Positions 48,948-59,706 of a DNA stretch of 64,000 bases are shown here, one piece after another (positions within the stretch are counted from its first letter, which is position 1; every line of letters starts with the position of its first letter). The stretch comes from Sternotherus odoratus (taxonomy: Eukaryota > Chordata > Testudines > Kinosternidae): assembly GCA_032164245.1 (NCBI GenBank), contig JAVMKO010000003.1:138063259-138127258 (forward strand), given 5' to 3'. The position numbers were made by a program, and so were the translations under genes. Below the pieces are notes generated by a model, which was not told the origin of the DNA, did not search any database, and worked only from the letters and a program-made list of their open reading frames with translations.

Positions 48948-49033
48948 AACAAAGAGTCTGGTGGCACCTTAAAGACTAACTAAAGTATTGAAGAATAAGC
49001 TTTCGTGGGCTAATACCCACTTCGTCGGATGCA
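48948..49033 (-). mobile_element. Penelope-like 3' fragment, second subfamily
   Basis: On the minus strand it reads CATCCGACGAAGTGGG, TATTAGCCCACGAAAGC and then TTAGTCTTTAAGGTGCCACCAGACTC. This parallels the tails at 13208-13376 and 47280-47374 but with CAGACTC in place of AGTACTC. It is a short tail only, with no coding part. The hammerhead-like stem II (GTGGG/CCCAC) is intact here. Confidence 0.65.
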
Positions 49034-52000
49034 AGCAGTGGCCAGTGATTAACCTCCACAGTGATTAACTCCTACCAGTCAGATGAAGCCCATGCTTCTT
49101 GTCTATTTTGATGGCTCTGTACAACTTCCTTCCCAACTACATTTCCCCTCTCATCCCATTCACTCAGCTAACAGGTTTAATCAAGCATCTCTTTTTCTTG
49201 TCTCCCACTCTTTATTTTCATGGGGGAGGTTTCATGGTGTCCTACATGCCACGAACAGTCTCCCTTTTCCTGTGTTCAACTTTATTCCCCTTCAAATTCC
49301 TCCTGAAAACACACTAGCCTTAACCCTGAACTGCAGGACAGTCACTTTGGAAAAGAGAACTTGCTTTGACTGAAGACAGATCACAGGGCATATTTCAATT
49401 CCCTGACTGAGAAGGCAGCCCTCAGAATCAGATTTCTGGTACAATGAAACCAATTTCAACTTTGAAATTGGAAGTTTCATTTACCTTCTGCAATATTTGC
49501 TTTAAAAATCCTGTTTCAATAAACATTTCTGCCAATAAACTCATTTATCAAACTATTTGTGAAAAGTGTATACAAGTCAAAGCAACTTCATTCAGGAATT
49601 CAAACAGCAATGTTTGCTTTTGCAATACTTATACACTAACATTTAAAGCTAGGTATGTGTACATCACTGCTCCCTACTGGATAGAATCCAAACGTCTGAG
49701 GTTTGGATCACAGACACAATGCTGCCAACTGCTAATGGAGATTCCCCTTTTAGTCAAATGGGAAATACCTATGCTTTCAGAGCAGAGGGTTTTAGTCCAT
49801 AAATGCCTGCATGTCATGGTTTGCAGCTTATCAATGGCTGTGAAGCCCCGGATAGCCAGAGATTTGTGTGGAAGAAAATAAATCAGTAATATTTCTGCAG
49901 AGGCCAAAAAGAGTAGGTTGCTGAATGGGGGTGAGAGATATGGGTTTCAGTGACACAGATGGAGACATTTAAGAAGCACAGATGAGAAGTGGTATGTTCC
50001 CTGCATTTAACTTTTAAGGTAAAACGATATAGCAGTATTGACAGTTGGCCCCTGAGCCATGGCATCTATGATGGGTTTCTGAGTGCATGCCCAGTACTAC
50101 ATCTGGTGGCATGAAGACTGACACGAAACCCTAAGTAGAATCTATGGAAGGCTCACCATACAATTTCACTATCTTATGGTTCCACTCTGCAATCCTTACT
50201 CATGTTGTGTAATACTTATTCCACTGAGTCTGGTAAAGCTAATTCTGTGAATAAGTACCTCAAAGCCAGATCCACTAAGTGGCTATTTTGCAAACTTTTG
50301 AAATGCTACATACTATTATAACTTTCTTATAAACATAATCCATTTATCTTTCCTGCTAGGAAAAAATACAGTTTTAGTTCCTGTAGATCATCTCAGCCAC
50401 ATTCTACTGCAATAAGGAAATTAATATACCCTATGCTTAAAAAAAATAGACATTCCTATTTGATTGAGTCTGGGGCTTGAGCAAGAGAATTTATTTATAA
50501 ATGGATGATGTAAACCTCAGTGCTGATAGAGTCCATCTCAATTTCCCCAACCAACCAGTTGTAAAAACATACTCTAGATGAGACTAACATTTGACTTTAG
50601 GGATATAGTCTTGACTTGATGCTTAGATTTTTAGCTGTAAAACTCCCTTTAACACATACACCCTTTGCAGCATGTTGAAAACATGTACTCCTTGGGTCTT
50701 AAACCAAAGAGTAGTCTCTATTTTGATTATATCCTAATGACATTATTATTCTGCACTTCTGGTACATCCTTGCTTTGACTGTCTCAAAGCACTTTTCAAA
50801 TGATAAGTAGGACTCACGGTGTTCTTACGATGGATAAATTAGACATAGAGGTTGATTTGCCTAACATCTTTCATATTGCAGAGCCGAAAATATAAACGAG
50901 GAGTCCTGACTCCCAGTTCTGTAGTCTAACCACTAGATACTAATCTCCTTATTTCCACATGGGTCTTTTAACCACCTGTGCTGCAAATTACATTCAGATC
51001 ATAGTAGTGATAATCCAGACATTCCGAATTTTGATCATTTCTTCTTAATGAATGACTTTAAATGGAGATTAAGGGACAGCTCCAGCTCCCATTAAAATAA
51101 TGGGAGTTCTGTCATTCACTTCAGTGGGAGCAAGATAAGGCCCTGAGTTTTTTAGCAGACTATTCAAAACATAGCACTGAACAAGACCCTCAGACCTTTC
51201 TGCTATTCTCTTCCCTCCTTCTTTTCCCCACCCACACCCCTCAATCCTGGGGTTGGCCCACAGAGCAGATACTAATAGCCCTGAGAGCTGGATATGGCCC
51301 TAGGTTTCTAGAGAAATGAAAAATACAGCACAAAACCATAGTTGGCATTACAGGAAGGAATAATTATTTACCCCTTAGATATAGGGGTTACAAATTATCT
51401 AGGGAGGCTTTGACTAACCTCTGATAACTCAAAACGTGTTCTTGCTATATATTTTATTAGGATCTGTTCCTTCAATCCTTCCTTGTTGTGTTGTTTCTAT
51501 TATGGTAATGCCTAGAGACCTCATTCAGTATCAGTGAGCCATCGTGTTAGGGGCAGTGCAAACAGATAGAAAGAAGACATGGTCTCTGTTCTGAAGAATT
51601 TACAATATGGGAATTGAACTGAATACAATTTAAGAACTGGCCCAAGGACTACTCTCATGTACTAGTTTAGACAAGGCCTTATTCAAAACATACTTCTAAA
51701 TTATTAACATATAAAACATACATACAAATTATCACCTACTGGTATTAACAATTTAAACATGTTAAAGAGGTGTTAAAAGTGTTAGCTGGTCTAGGTATTA
51801 AATCCCATCTATGCTAAGTGGTATTTAAAATCCTGTGAGATGACACCTTTCAGCCTAGTCTAGACAAGACCTAACCATTCAGGAATCAAGCTCTTAATAG
51901 CTAGGTCAAATATCACAATCAAAGGTAGTGATCTACTTTCCATCTTAAATGATCACTGGATCTAAAAGACAAACAGGTTCTGGAAAGATAGGCCATTATG

Positions 52001-52651
52001 GGCCCATGGGAGCGTTTATGGTAAGATACAGCAACAGAATTATCTGAGACTTAAAGAAAAAATAAGGACTCTGTTTTTTACTGTCAGCCATTCCCACTTC
52101 TCAAATTCTTTTCTTTTGCACTTTCTCTGGGGAGTGGGTAGGGAACAATTTGGATCTGGTGTTAAGAACCATGGCTACCATGTTCTCCTAAAATACTCAC
52201 AATTCGTTGAATAAGAAAATGCCTCTTGCCTTTGGTTATTTTTTCTTCCATATTTGTGTAGCTATGTGCCTTAGATTAATTTGTCTCATATTATGAATAC
52301 TCCATTATTGACACTGTAAATTCAAGCAATTATAATTGGTTGTAGATGTGGCAGCAACTCTGACTAGTTCCATTGAAATGAATGTTTATATGCAACCTGG
52401 TACAAGAGGCCTTCTAAGTGTAATTCTTAGCAGGGGTAATATATACACATCTGTTTTTCAGAATGTTTTCAAGAGGAATTCTTGGGAGAAGGGTAATGGA
52501 GAAGAGGTTAAGAAGCTATTAAATACTCCTCAGAATAGAGTGAAGCCAGTTTCCGTGTGCTGACTCTTTGCTTGGCTTTGATATTGTTATGCTGGAAGGT
52601 GCTAATGTCTGGCATCCAGCATGTCTTTATCTATTGAAGAGACATAGATCT
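49034..52651. other. No gene; unique sequence with worn repeats
   Basis: No domain in any frame. 50780-50950 (CTCAAAGCACTTTTCAAATG...GAGTCCTGACTCCCAGTTCTGTAGTCTAACCACTAG) is a worn MIR/L2-type piece. 51077-51146 is another worn GGGAG/CTCCC foldback. Confidence 0.5.
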
Positions 52652-53017
52652 GGGGCTTGTCTTCACTGCAACAGTTAGCCAAGTTAGTACACTCTAATAC
52701 TCCAGCAGAGCTAGCCTAGCTGAATGAGATTGGCCACACTGTACAAATAACACTAGAACCAGATCCAATGATTGGATTTGCAGTGTGACTGGATTAGTAG
52801 CTGATGAGTTGTTGTAACTCCAGCTGCTGCATCTCCACTGCACTACTAGTTCCAGTGTCAGCAGCATTTGAGCTTCAACACCCCTTGCCCTACCCCACAT
52901 TGGTGAGGGGCCAGCTGCCTCAAGTTTTAAAGGACTACTTAACTGGAGCTAGAAATGTGTGGACAGGAGTTGGGTTAGGTCAAAACTTGAGTGGTTAATG
53001 TAGTGAAGCCAAGCCCC
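52652..53017. mobile_element. MITE with GGGGCTTGTCTTCACT ends
   Basis: The left end GGGGCTTGTCTTCACTGCA and the reverse-complemented right end GGGGCTTGGCTTCACTACA form a 19-bp inverted repeat with two mismatches. The element is 366 bp and non-coding. The ends resemble the Harbinger ends in this window (TCTTCACTAC), but flanking bases (TCT / TGT) do not give a clean duplication, so the superfamily is open. Confidence 0.65.
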
Positions 53018-53491
53018 TGTTGAAAGCGGATGGGTGTATTAATCATTTTTCATTCAAGCTAAGTGGAACAAACAGTTATATCCCCCTTAGTGAAGTTAGA
53101 GCTGAAACAATAAGAAACCACCATGCAAGGCAATAAGCCCCATGGCAAGGCTCAGCTGTGTAGACTGTAGGGTTTTCTTGCTAGGGATTGAAAATGTAGG
53201 CGCCAGGGGTTTGGTTAATTGCAACTGTATGTGTCTGTGAGGCAGAAAGTAAGAGAAGCAGTGGTGGAAGGAAGCCAATAGACAGAGCTTCTTTTGGGCA
53301 CAGTATTTGCTGGAAAGGCAGACTTGGATTTCTGGGCAAGGAATCTGCCTGCTGTTTGTGCCTACTGTGCTCCGGGAAACAGGAGAACTTTGAGAACATT
53401 CTTTGTAAATCTAATGGAACCAACCTGGCCTGGCTGCAAATGTTGACTAGCCACTTGGGCCCCAAAGGGATAACACTACTGTGGCATACTA
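53018..53491. other. Flank of Harbinger copy 2, unclassified
   Basis: GC-moderate sequence that may belong to an older repeat cut by the Harbinger insertion; the text resumes at 57790. No ends or protein were identified. Confidence 0.35.
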
Positions 53492-53853
53492 GGGGTATGT
53501 CTTCACTACAGCAGAAGGTCGATTTCCTTTTAAGTCGATTTTTTAAAGCAGACTGTATAGAGTCGATTTTGTGTGTCCCCACTAAGCACAGCAAAGCATA
53601 GCAAGTCGACAGTGTCTGTCCGCACAACTGTTGCAAGCGTCGACATAGCAAGCGTTGCACTGTGGGTACCTATCCCACAGTTCCCGGAGTCCCCAGCAGG
53701 CACCATTTCGAGTGCTGCACTATGGGTAGGCATTTCATAATTTCGCGCCCTTTTTTCGTGCCGCCAACCCCATTTTGAGTGGTGTACTGTGGGTAGCCAT
53801 CCTATTATTCGCACCCTTTCTACGCGCCTCGCTAACGCCATAGCACTGCAAGC

Positions 53854-55178
53854 ATGGAGCCCGCTGATGCCACCGCTGCAGTACTGGCCGTTGTGAAGAC
53901 CTCGCGCACTGTTGTGGATTTTATGCTGTACCGTCTGCAGAGGAATGCGATCCGGAGACAACTGCGCTTTCTGGACCTCGATGACAGCGATTAGGAGGAG
54001 ATGGACCTGGACGTGCACAGCAGGGACAGGGACACTGACACTGACATTTTTGGAAGTAGGGTGACCGACAATCTGGCAAATTTGGTGGCAATGGGGCAGG
54101 CTCATGCCATGGAACGCCGATTCTGGGCCAGGGAAACAAGCACTGACTGGTGGGATCGCATAGTGCTGCGGGTCTGGGATCACTCGCAGTGGCTCAGGAA
54201 CTTTCGCATGCGTAAGGGCACGTTAATGGAACTTTGTGACTTGCTGTCCCCGGCCCTCCGGCGCAAGAATACCAAAATGAGGGCGGCCCTCACAGTTGAG
54301 AAGCGAGTGGAGATAGCCCTCTGGAAGCTTGCAACGCCAGACAGCTACCGGTCAGTCACGAATCAGTTTGGGGTGGGTAAATCTACAGTGGGGTCTGCTG
54401 TGATGCAAGTAAGCAGGGCAATCGTCGAGCTGCTTCTACCCAGGGTTATAAACCTTGGAAACCTGCAAGCTACAATGGATGGCTTTGCCGCCATGGGATT
54501 CCCTAACTGTGGTGGGGCTATAGATGGGACTCATATCCCTATCCTGGCACCGGACAACGAGGCCGCCGAGTACAGAAACCGGAAGGGATATTATTCTATG
54601 GTCATGCAAGCAGTGGTTGACCACAAGGGACGTTTCACCGACCTGTACGTGGGGTGGCCGGGAAAGGTTCATGACGCTTGTGTGTTCAGGAACTCTAGGA
54701 TATTTAGAGAGCTGCAGCAAGGGATTTTCTTCCCCGACCAGAAAATTACTGTGGGGGGTGTAGAAATGCCGATCGTTATCCTTGGGGACCCAGCCTACCC
54801 CTTAATGCCCTGCTTATGAAGCCCTACACAGGAGCCCTGGACAGGGGTCAGGAGCTGTTCAACTACAGGCTGAGCAAGTGCAGGATGGCAGTAGAGTGTG
54901 CATTTGGCCATCTGAAGGGGAGATGGCGTTCATTACTGATTCGCTCAGACATCAGCGACAGAAATAGCCCCATTGTTATTGCTGCTTGCTCTGTGCTCCA
55001 CAATGTCTGTGAGAGCAAGGGGGAAACGTTTATGGTGGGCTGGGAGGAAGAGGCAAATTCCCTGTCCGCTGCTTACCAGCAGCCAAACAGCAGGGAAAGT
55101 AGAAGAGCGCGCCATGAGGCGCTGCGCCTCAGGGACGCCTTGAAAACCAGTTTTATGAGTGCCCAAGATGGCGTTTGA
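53854..55178 (+). pseudogene. HARBI1-like DDE transposase, copy 2 (stop + frameshift)
   Basis: The ATG at 53854 (MEPADATAA) matches the start of copy 1. A TAG at 53992-53994 (codon 47) interrupts the acidic N-terminal part. After it the frame is open to about 54810, where one G of the copy 1 text CCCTGGCTTATG is missing. The rest (KPYTGALDRGQELFNY...) continues in the next frame to 55178. The helix-turn-helix region, AIDGTHI, WPGKVHD, GDPAYPL and AVECAFGHLKGRW are all present, so the DDE residues are kept. Apart from these two lesions it is about full length (near 440 residues). Its AATAAA at 55265-55270 is about 90 bp past the stop and overlaps the converging Myb-like signal. Confidence 0.88.
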
Positions 55179-55264
55179 GATCCCGCTCCCTCGCTTTGCT
55201 CAGCCCTAAGCCTGCCATCCTTGCACCCTCTTTCCACCCCCCACCCCCCCATGCTTGCAGAGGA

Positions 55265-55302
55265 AATAAATTCACTGTTTTAAAAATCATGGTTTCTTTA
55301 TT
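55265..55302. promoter_or_regulatory. Facing poly(A) signals of transposase and Myb-like genes
   Basis: AATAAA on the plus strand at 55265-55270 serves the transposase. AATAAA on the minus strand (TTTATT at 55297-55302) serves the Myb-like gene. The pair in copy 1 (19772-19809) has the same spacing, so tail-to-tail 3' ends are part of the element design. Confidence 0.6.
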
Positions 55303-56094
55303 GCTTCATCACAAACACAAATACAGGGGATCACTGGCAAGGTAGGCAAGAAGGGGTGGGTGAGGAGGGAAACCAGCAGTCGCATCGGTGGAGGAGGGGG
55401 GGGGGGCAGACAGCAGCTTTTAATGGTTTTTGGAGAAACTCAGCCTGCTGCTGCTTGTGCTGGCTTGTGGGGTGGAGTGGGTCGGTCCCCGGAGCTTCCC
55501 CCCCCCCGGGTTCTCACCCCGCGTCTTGGCGGGGAAGCTATGGGACTTGGGGAGGGCGGGAGGTGGTTACACAGAGGCTGTAGAGGTGATCTTTGGCCCT
55601 GCTGAAGCTCCACCAGAGAACAAAGCATGGCACTTTGCTCCTCCATTATGCGGAGCAAAGCATCCATCCGCCCTTCTTCACGTTCCTGCAACTTTTCTGC
55701 TGCAGCTCTTGATTCTTGCCTTAACTGTAACAATTTTTCCCTCCATTCTGTCTGCCATGTGGCCTCAGCATGAGAGTTATGCAGAAGTTCGTTAAACATG
55801 TCATTGCACATTTTTTTTTTACGTCTTCATATCTGTGTTAGCCGGCGTGAGGGGCAAGAGGGAGGATTCACAGATAAGTGTGCAGCTGGTGAAGAAAGAA
55901 AGGTATAAGGTTATGAGACACATACAGTTGCGGAGAACAATGGCATTGCTATGCAGCAGGGAAACACAGTATTCACAGGCCTGATATGGTTTCTGTACAA
56001 GGTAATATTCCTCACCAAAAAGTTACTGAATCAGTCAAAAGTCACAGAATCACCTCACGCAGGAGAGAGCCTCACCACGGCTGCTGAAATCACC

Positions 56095-56670
56095 ATGCAG
56101 CCCGCTATGGTAAGCTCTTTACAGCAGCGCTCGGATATTCCAGGGTAACCCCACCCCCTTCCCCCCCACCGCGTGGCTCCCTGTGAACCGCGAAATGCAA
56201 AACAGAAAAAAAACTCTCTGGGTTCGGGCTGGCTGCGGAAGCATCCGCTTGTAGGCTCAAAACTCCTCTAACTGCTCTCGCAACAGGCTGGGGAGGAGGG
56301 TAAGGGGGGGGGGGGGCTTACAGGCTCTCTTGCTCACTGTGTCCAGACTAATTGCAGTCCGTATTTCAAACAGGCAACCATGAACGACATCACTTTGCTT
56401 AGAATTTCTCAGAGAAATAGAGAGCACATGCTCCTTGAGTCGCTGCAAAGTCCTGGTCCATTCGCCGCAATGCTACCCTGCTCAATGATACCAGACTACT
56501 TACTACTTTCGTGGCGTGGGATGGTCTCCTATCACGGGGGACCACATAAGGCGGCTCTCCCTAGAAATCTGGTGCGGAAGATTCATCGCTACCTCCTGGA
56601 TAGCTTCAGAGAAATGTCCGTGGAGGACTTATGGTCAATCCCGGAGTATATTGACAAACTCTTTGAGTAG
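56095..56670 (+). CDS. Third ORF of Harbinger copy 2, unknown protein
   Basis: I do not recognise this protein. A short exon (ATG at 56095-56097, reading MQPAM) ends at 56109 before GTAAGC. The next exon starts at 56374 after TTTCAAACAG and reads ATMNDITLLRISQR... to a TAG at 56668-56670. The join is in phase 0 and gives 103 residues. The frame is also open upstream of the ATG (EITMQPAM; copy 1 has EITVQPAM), so the true start may lie earlier. The protein has a hydrophobic middle (DYLLLSWRGMVSYHGG) and a charged C-terminus (RKIHRYLLDSFREMSVEDLW), with no known motif. An AATAAA follows 52 bp past the stop (56722-56727). It sits inside the intron of the opposite-strand Myb-like gene and downstream of the transposase on the same strand. 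No lesion is seen in this copy. Confidence 0.55.
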
Positions 56671-56721
56671 AAACTGACCAGCAATGAAAGCACGCTAAGT
56701 CCTTAGGGCAAGTTAACCATT

Positions 56722-56727
56722 AATAAA
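56722..56727 (+). promoter_or_regulatory. AATAAA poly(A) signal of the third ORF
   Basis: AATAAA 52 bp after the third ORF stop, matching 18101-18106 in copy 1. It lies upstream of the Myb-like donor, within that gene's intron. Confidence 0.5.
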
Positions 56728-57789
56728 TGTTTCCTTTAAAAATCATGAGTCATGTAATCCCTTTAAAAAAACAACACTCACCAGAGTTCTCTTCGCCAGC
56801 TTGTGTACCCGCTTGGGAGGGTTGGCTGAGTACTGGATCCAGGGTGATAAACAGCTCCTGGCTGTCTGGTAATAATACTGTTTCTCCGTTTGCATCCTGC
56901 TGTTCCGCGATATTTCCCTCCGCATCATCCTCTGCCTCCTCATCCGAATCGTCCTCATCCCTGGCCATTATCCCATGGTGTGGAGTCCACGCAGACCGGT
57001 GCGATGGTGGTGGGGGCGCCCCCCATTATCTGATTTAGTTCATTGTAGAACCGGCATGTCCGCGGCGGACCCCCTGAGCGTCCGTTTGCCTCTTTGGCTT
57101 TCTGGAACGCTTGCCTCAGCTCCTTAATTTTCACGCGGCACTGCTGGGCGTCCCTGTTGTGGCCCCTTTCCAGCATGGCCTTGGAGACTCTGGCGAACGT
57201 GTTGGCATTCCGTTTGTTGTTGCGGAGTTCCAACATCACAGATTCCTCTCCCCAGATAGCGATGAGATCCAACACCTCACGAGACCATGCTGGAGCTCTT
57301 CTCCTCTGGCTGGTCTCCTGTGCTGCTGAGCTCTGCATGGCGTCTTGTGATGCTGAGGTCTGCATGGCGGCTTATGCTGCTGATTTCTTTGAATGGCGAC
57401 TGAGCTGTGAAGGTGAGCTGGCCACGCTGACCAAACAGGAAATGCTATTCAAATGTTCCCGGGTCTTTTCCTGTCTACCTGGCCAGAGCAGCGAGTTGAG
57501 AGTGCTGTCCAGAGCGGTCACAGTGGAGCAGTGAGGCAGTCCAGAGCGGTCAGAGTGGAGCATTGTGGGACAGCCTCTGGAGGCTAGTAATGTCACTTGC
57601 GTCCTCACTAGTCCACAATTGACCCAGAGAGGTCGATTTCAGCACTACTCCTCTCGTTAGGGAGGAGTACAGATGTTGATTTTGAGGGCCCTTTAAATCG
57701 ACTTTAAGGGCATGCATGTGAGGACGGGTACAGGTTTAGATCGACTTAACGTCGCTAATGTCGACCTTAAGCTGTAGTGGGGACCAGCC

Positions 57790-58536
57790 CTAGGATACAT
57801 CCAGAACAGCGAGCGGCTCTCTCATCCCTGCTCTGCAACTTTGGGTGCCTTACAATGCCTTGATGAAGTGCTCCCACCTGAACTACTCACAAACACATTT
57901 CCAGCATGCAAGCCAGACCCTGAGTGTCTGCTGGCCACACGTGGAACCACACGTAGGACTTGGAGGCAGGATTGCATTGAACCTAACATGATGCTTGAAC
58001 TCTGCAACTTTGAGTGCCTTTCAATGCATTGAACCCAACATGATGCTACTGGGGCACCCTAATATCTGCTCCTAGCGACATTATTACTTCCAGGACTTCT
58101 GTCAGAACTTACCAGACTGTCTCGCCTTCTGTTTGACATAAGGGCCCCACTCAGGCTCCCTTTTGATCTTCAGTGGTTTTGACTGTGGAATCTTTGTGGA
58201 GCTTCCACCCTTCACCTTCATGCAGCACAATCCTAACTTGAGGCAAAACTTACTGCATTTCTGCATCACTCTGGAACTGCCCAGACTTCAGGATTTGCCG
58301 GTACCTTTCCGAGCAGCATGGAACAAGGAATATCTCCTACTCCTCTCCCACGGGCCCATAATGGAATGCTAGGCCCACATTTTTTATGGTGTAATAACTA
58401 GAAAGAGCATGCTCAGGAAGGTTAATAGAGGCCCACTGAGCAAGCTTCTGCAGTCAGCCCCTTTGAAAGGGAACTACAGGATTTATTTCTGTGAGCCTTA
58501 GTTCGTGGTATATTCAATGCTCTATATCTTCTATCA
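57790..58536. other. Flank of Harbinger copy 2; local duplications
   Basis: No gene. GCATTGAACC(T/C)AACATGATGCT occurs at 57974-57995 and 58026-58047, and CTCTGCAACTTTG(G/A)GTGCCTT at 57831 and 58000. This section therefore contains duplicated blocks of an unclassified repeat. Confidence 0.5.
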
Positions 58537-58740
58537 CAGTGGTTTTCAAACTTTTTATATTGTGACCCCTTCACACCGCAAGCCTCTGAGTGTGACCTCC
58601 CACATTATAAATTAGTCGGGGGTGGTATTTTAATGGGGGCTTAGGGCTGTTACCCCATTTATCTGATAGTTCTCAACCCCCCACATAACCACCTTGTGAC
58701 ACCTGAAGCATCACAACTCAGCATGATCAATTTATACAGA
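58537..58740 (+). mobile_element. hAT-Charlie-like left-end fragment
   Basis: It starts CAGTGGTTTTCAAACTTTTTATATTGTGACCCC, close to the CAGTGGTTCTCAAAC type of old hAT-Charlie ends. It continues through worn GTGACC and CCCCCCACATAACC text. No right end was found. Confidence 0.55.
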
Positions 58741-59405
58741 GGGCTGAAGGGGGACTCCCATAGTGCATTACTTAATACTTAATAAATACATTACATTACA
58801 GAGATAGGAACCTGCAATGACAACTTTACTTCATGAGAAGCTCCAGAGAAAGAAGACCTAAAGGGAGTAATGGGAGGGGGAATCCCAGGGAAACCAAAGG
58901 GGCTGGTAGAGGAAGCAGACAGAGAACAAGGGTAGAGGAAGAGTGGCTGCAGGGTTGGCCCCATCTTCTGCATCTCCCCTGTGGGTGGAGACACTGACCT
59001 CTATCACTTTAGGAGGGAACAATAGAATGGAATGCCCAGAAGAATTAATGACGTGAGGACAATTTCCTGAGGGACCCATACCCTGGCAGAGCTTTTCTAG
59101 CTCTGACATTTACATTTCTCCATAGGGTGGTTTGGCCCTCAGAAATAAAAATCTGCACATCTTCCATGTGTTTTAGACCAATGGAAAAAAAAACAGTTAC
59201 AAGTCAAGTGACTTTTAAAATTCCCTATGAAACTGAGTTAGCAAAATAAATGTGCTTATGAACAACCAGAAAATGTACTCTCAAGTGAAAAAACTATAAC
59301 TGGACTTCTTTGCGAAGAAATTGTCATACTGCTGATCATCATCATCCTGGTTGTTCACTCCAGGAACAGTGACTCCGGCTCCTCAGAGATACCCACATTC
59401 ATCTG

Positions 59406-59621
59406 TGGAGTGGGGGTGGGGTCTCGGGGTGGGGGTTGGTTTTTTTTGGGGGGGGGGGGAGGTGGTGTTCAGGGGACAAGGAGCAGGATGGGTTGGGTAT
59501 TCTGAGAGGGGAAGTCAGGGGCAGGAAATGGATAGGGGTCAGATAGGGGACAGGGTCTTCCCTACCCGGCCCGCCGTACAAAATTGGAACCCCTTGGGCC
59601 AAAACATTTGCCCACCCCCAG
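59406..59621 (-). mobile_element. hAT-like fragment (CTGGGGGTGGGCAAA end)
   Basis: Read on the minus strand it starts CTGGGGGTGGGCAAATGTTTTGGCCC and continues through text resembling the left part of 23354-23455 (both have GTGGGC/GCGGGC, GGCC and a TTGTA-CGG/GGAGGGCC block). The other end is unclear; the limit at 59406 is a guess at the edge of the GGGGTGGGGGT tract. Confidence 0.5.
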
Positions 59622-59649
59622 TGTAGGCAGTCAAAACAGCATGGGGAAA

Positions 59650-59706
59650 TTCTGGCTCCATTGAATTCAGTGGTGAAACTCCAACTGACTTTAGTGGAGC
59701 CAGGAT
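59650..59706. repeat. Short foldback repeat (GGCTCC...GGAGCC type)
   Basis: TCTGGCTCCATTGAATTCAG pairs with CTGACTTTAGTGGAGCCAGGA. It is the same type as 6980-7034. Worn, non-coding. Confidence 0.5.

Larger units (their letters stand above)
55440..57365 (-). pseudogene. Myb/SANT-like DNA-binding protein of Harbinger copy 2
   Basis: This is the same partner protein as in copy 1. The start at 57363-57365 has GCCGCCATG; an in-frame TAA two codons upstream (57372-57374) argues that translation begins here. The Myb/SANT-like domain is complete (RRRAPAW, IAIWGEE, NTFARVSKAM, CRVKIKELRQAF), then RTCRFYNELNQIM. A one-base insertion near 56975 shifts the frame; the acidic part resumes as ARDEDDSDEEAEDD. 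Exon 1 ends at 56782 before GTGAGT, in phase 1. Exon 2 starts at 55885 after TTCACCAG, also phase 1, which supports the splice model. A TGA replaces the CGA of copy 1 in the basic stretch (about 55826). Exon 2 then gives a charged helix (TEWREKLLQLRQES...) and ends at 55440. Confidence 0.8.
53492..57789. mobile_element. PIF/Harbinger transposon, copy 2 (near complete, inverted)
   Basis: A 4.3-kb element with the same genes as copy 1, in reverse orientation. The left end is GGGGTATGTCTTCACTACAGC. The reverse-complemented right end (GGCTGGTCCCCACTACAGC) keeps the CACTACAGC core. The trinucleotide CTA is present at 53489-53491 and 57790-57792, a clean 3-bp duplication. Order: transposase (+), Myb-like exon 2 (-), third ORF (+), Myb-like exon 1 (-). 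Lesions differ from copy 1: an early TAG and a one-base deletion in the transposase, and a one-base insertion and a TGA in the Myb-like gene. It is probably inactive. Confidence 0.93.

Noticed and set aside
58163..58372. 69-codon frame after Harbinger copy 2 as a gene disrupted by the insertion
   Set aside because: The frame does not continue on the far side of the insertion (before 53489), and the area holds duplicated repeat blocks.
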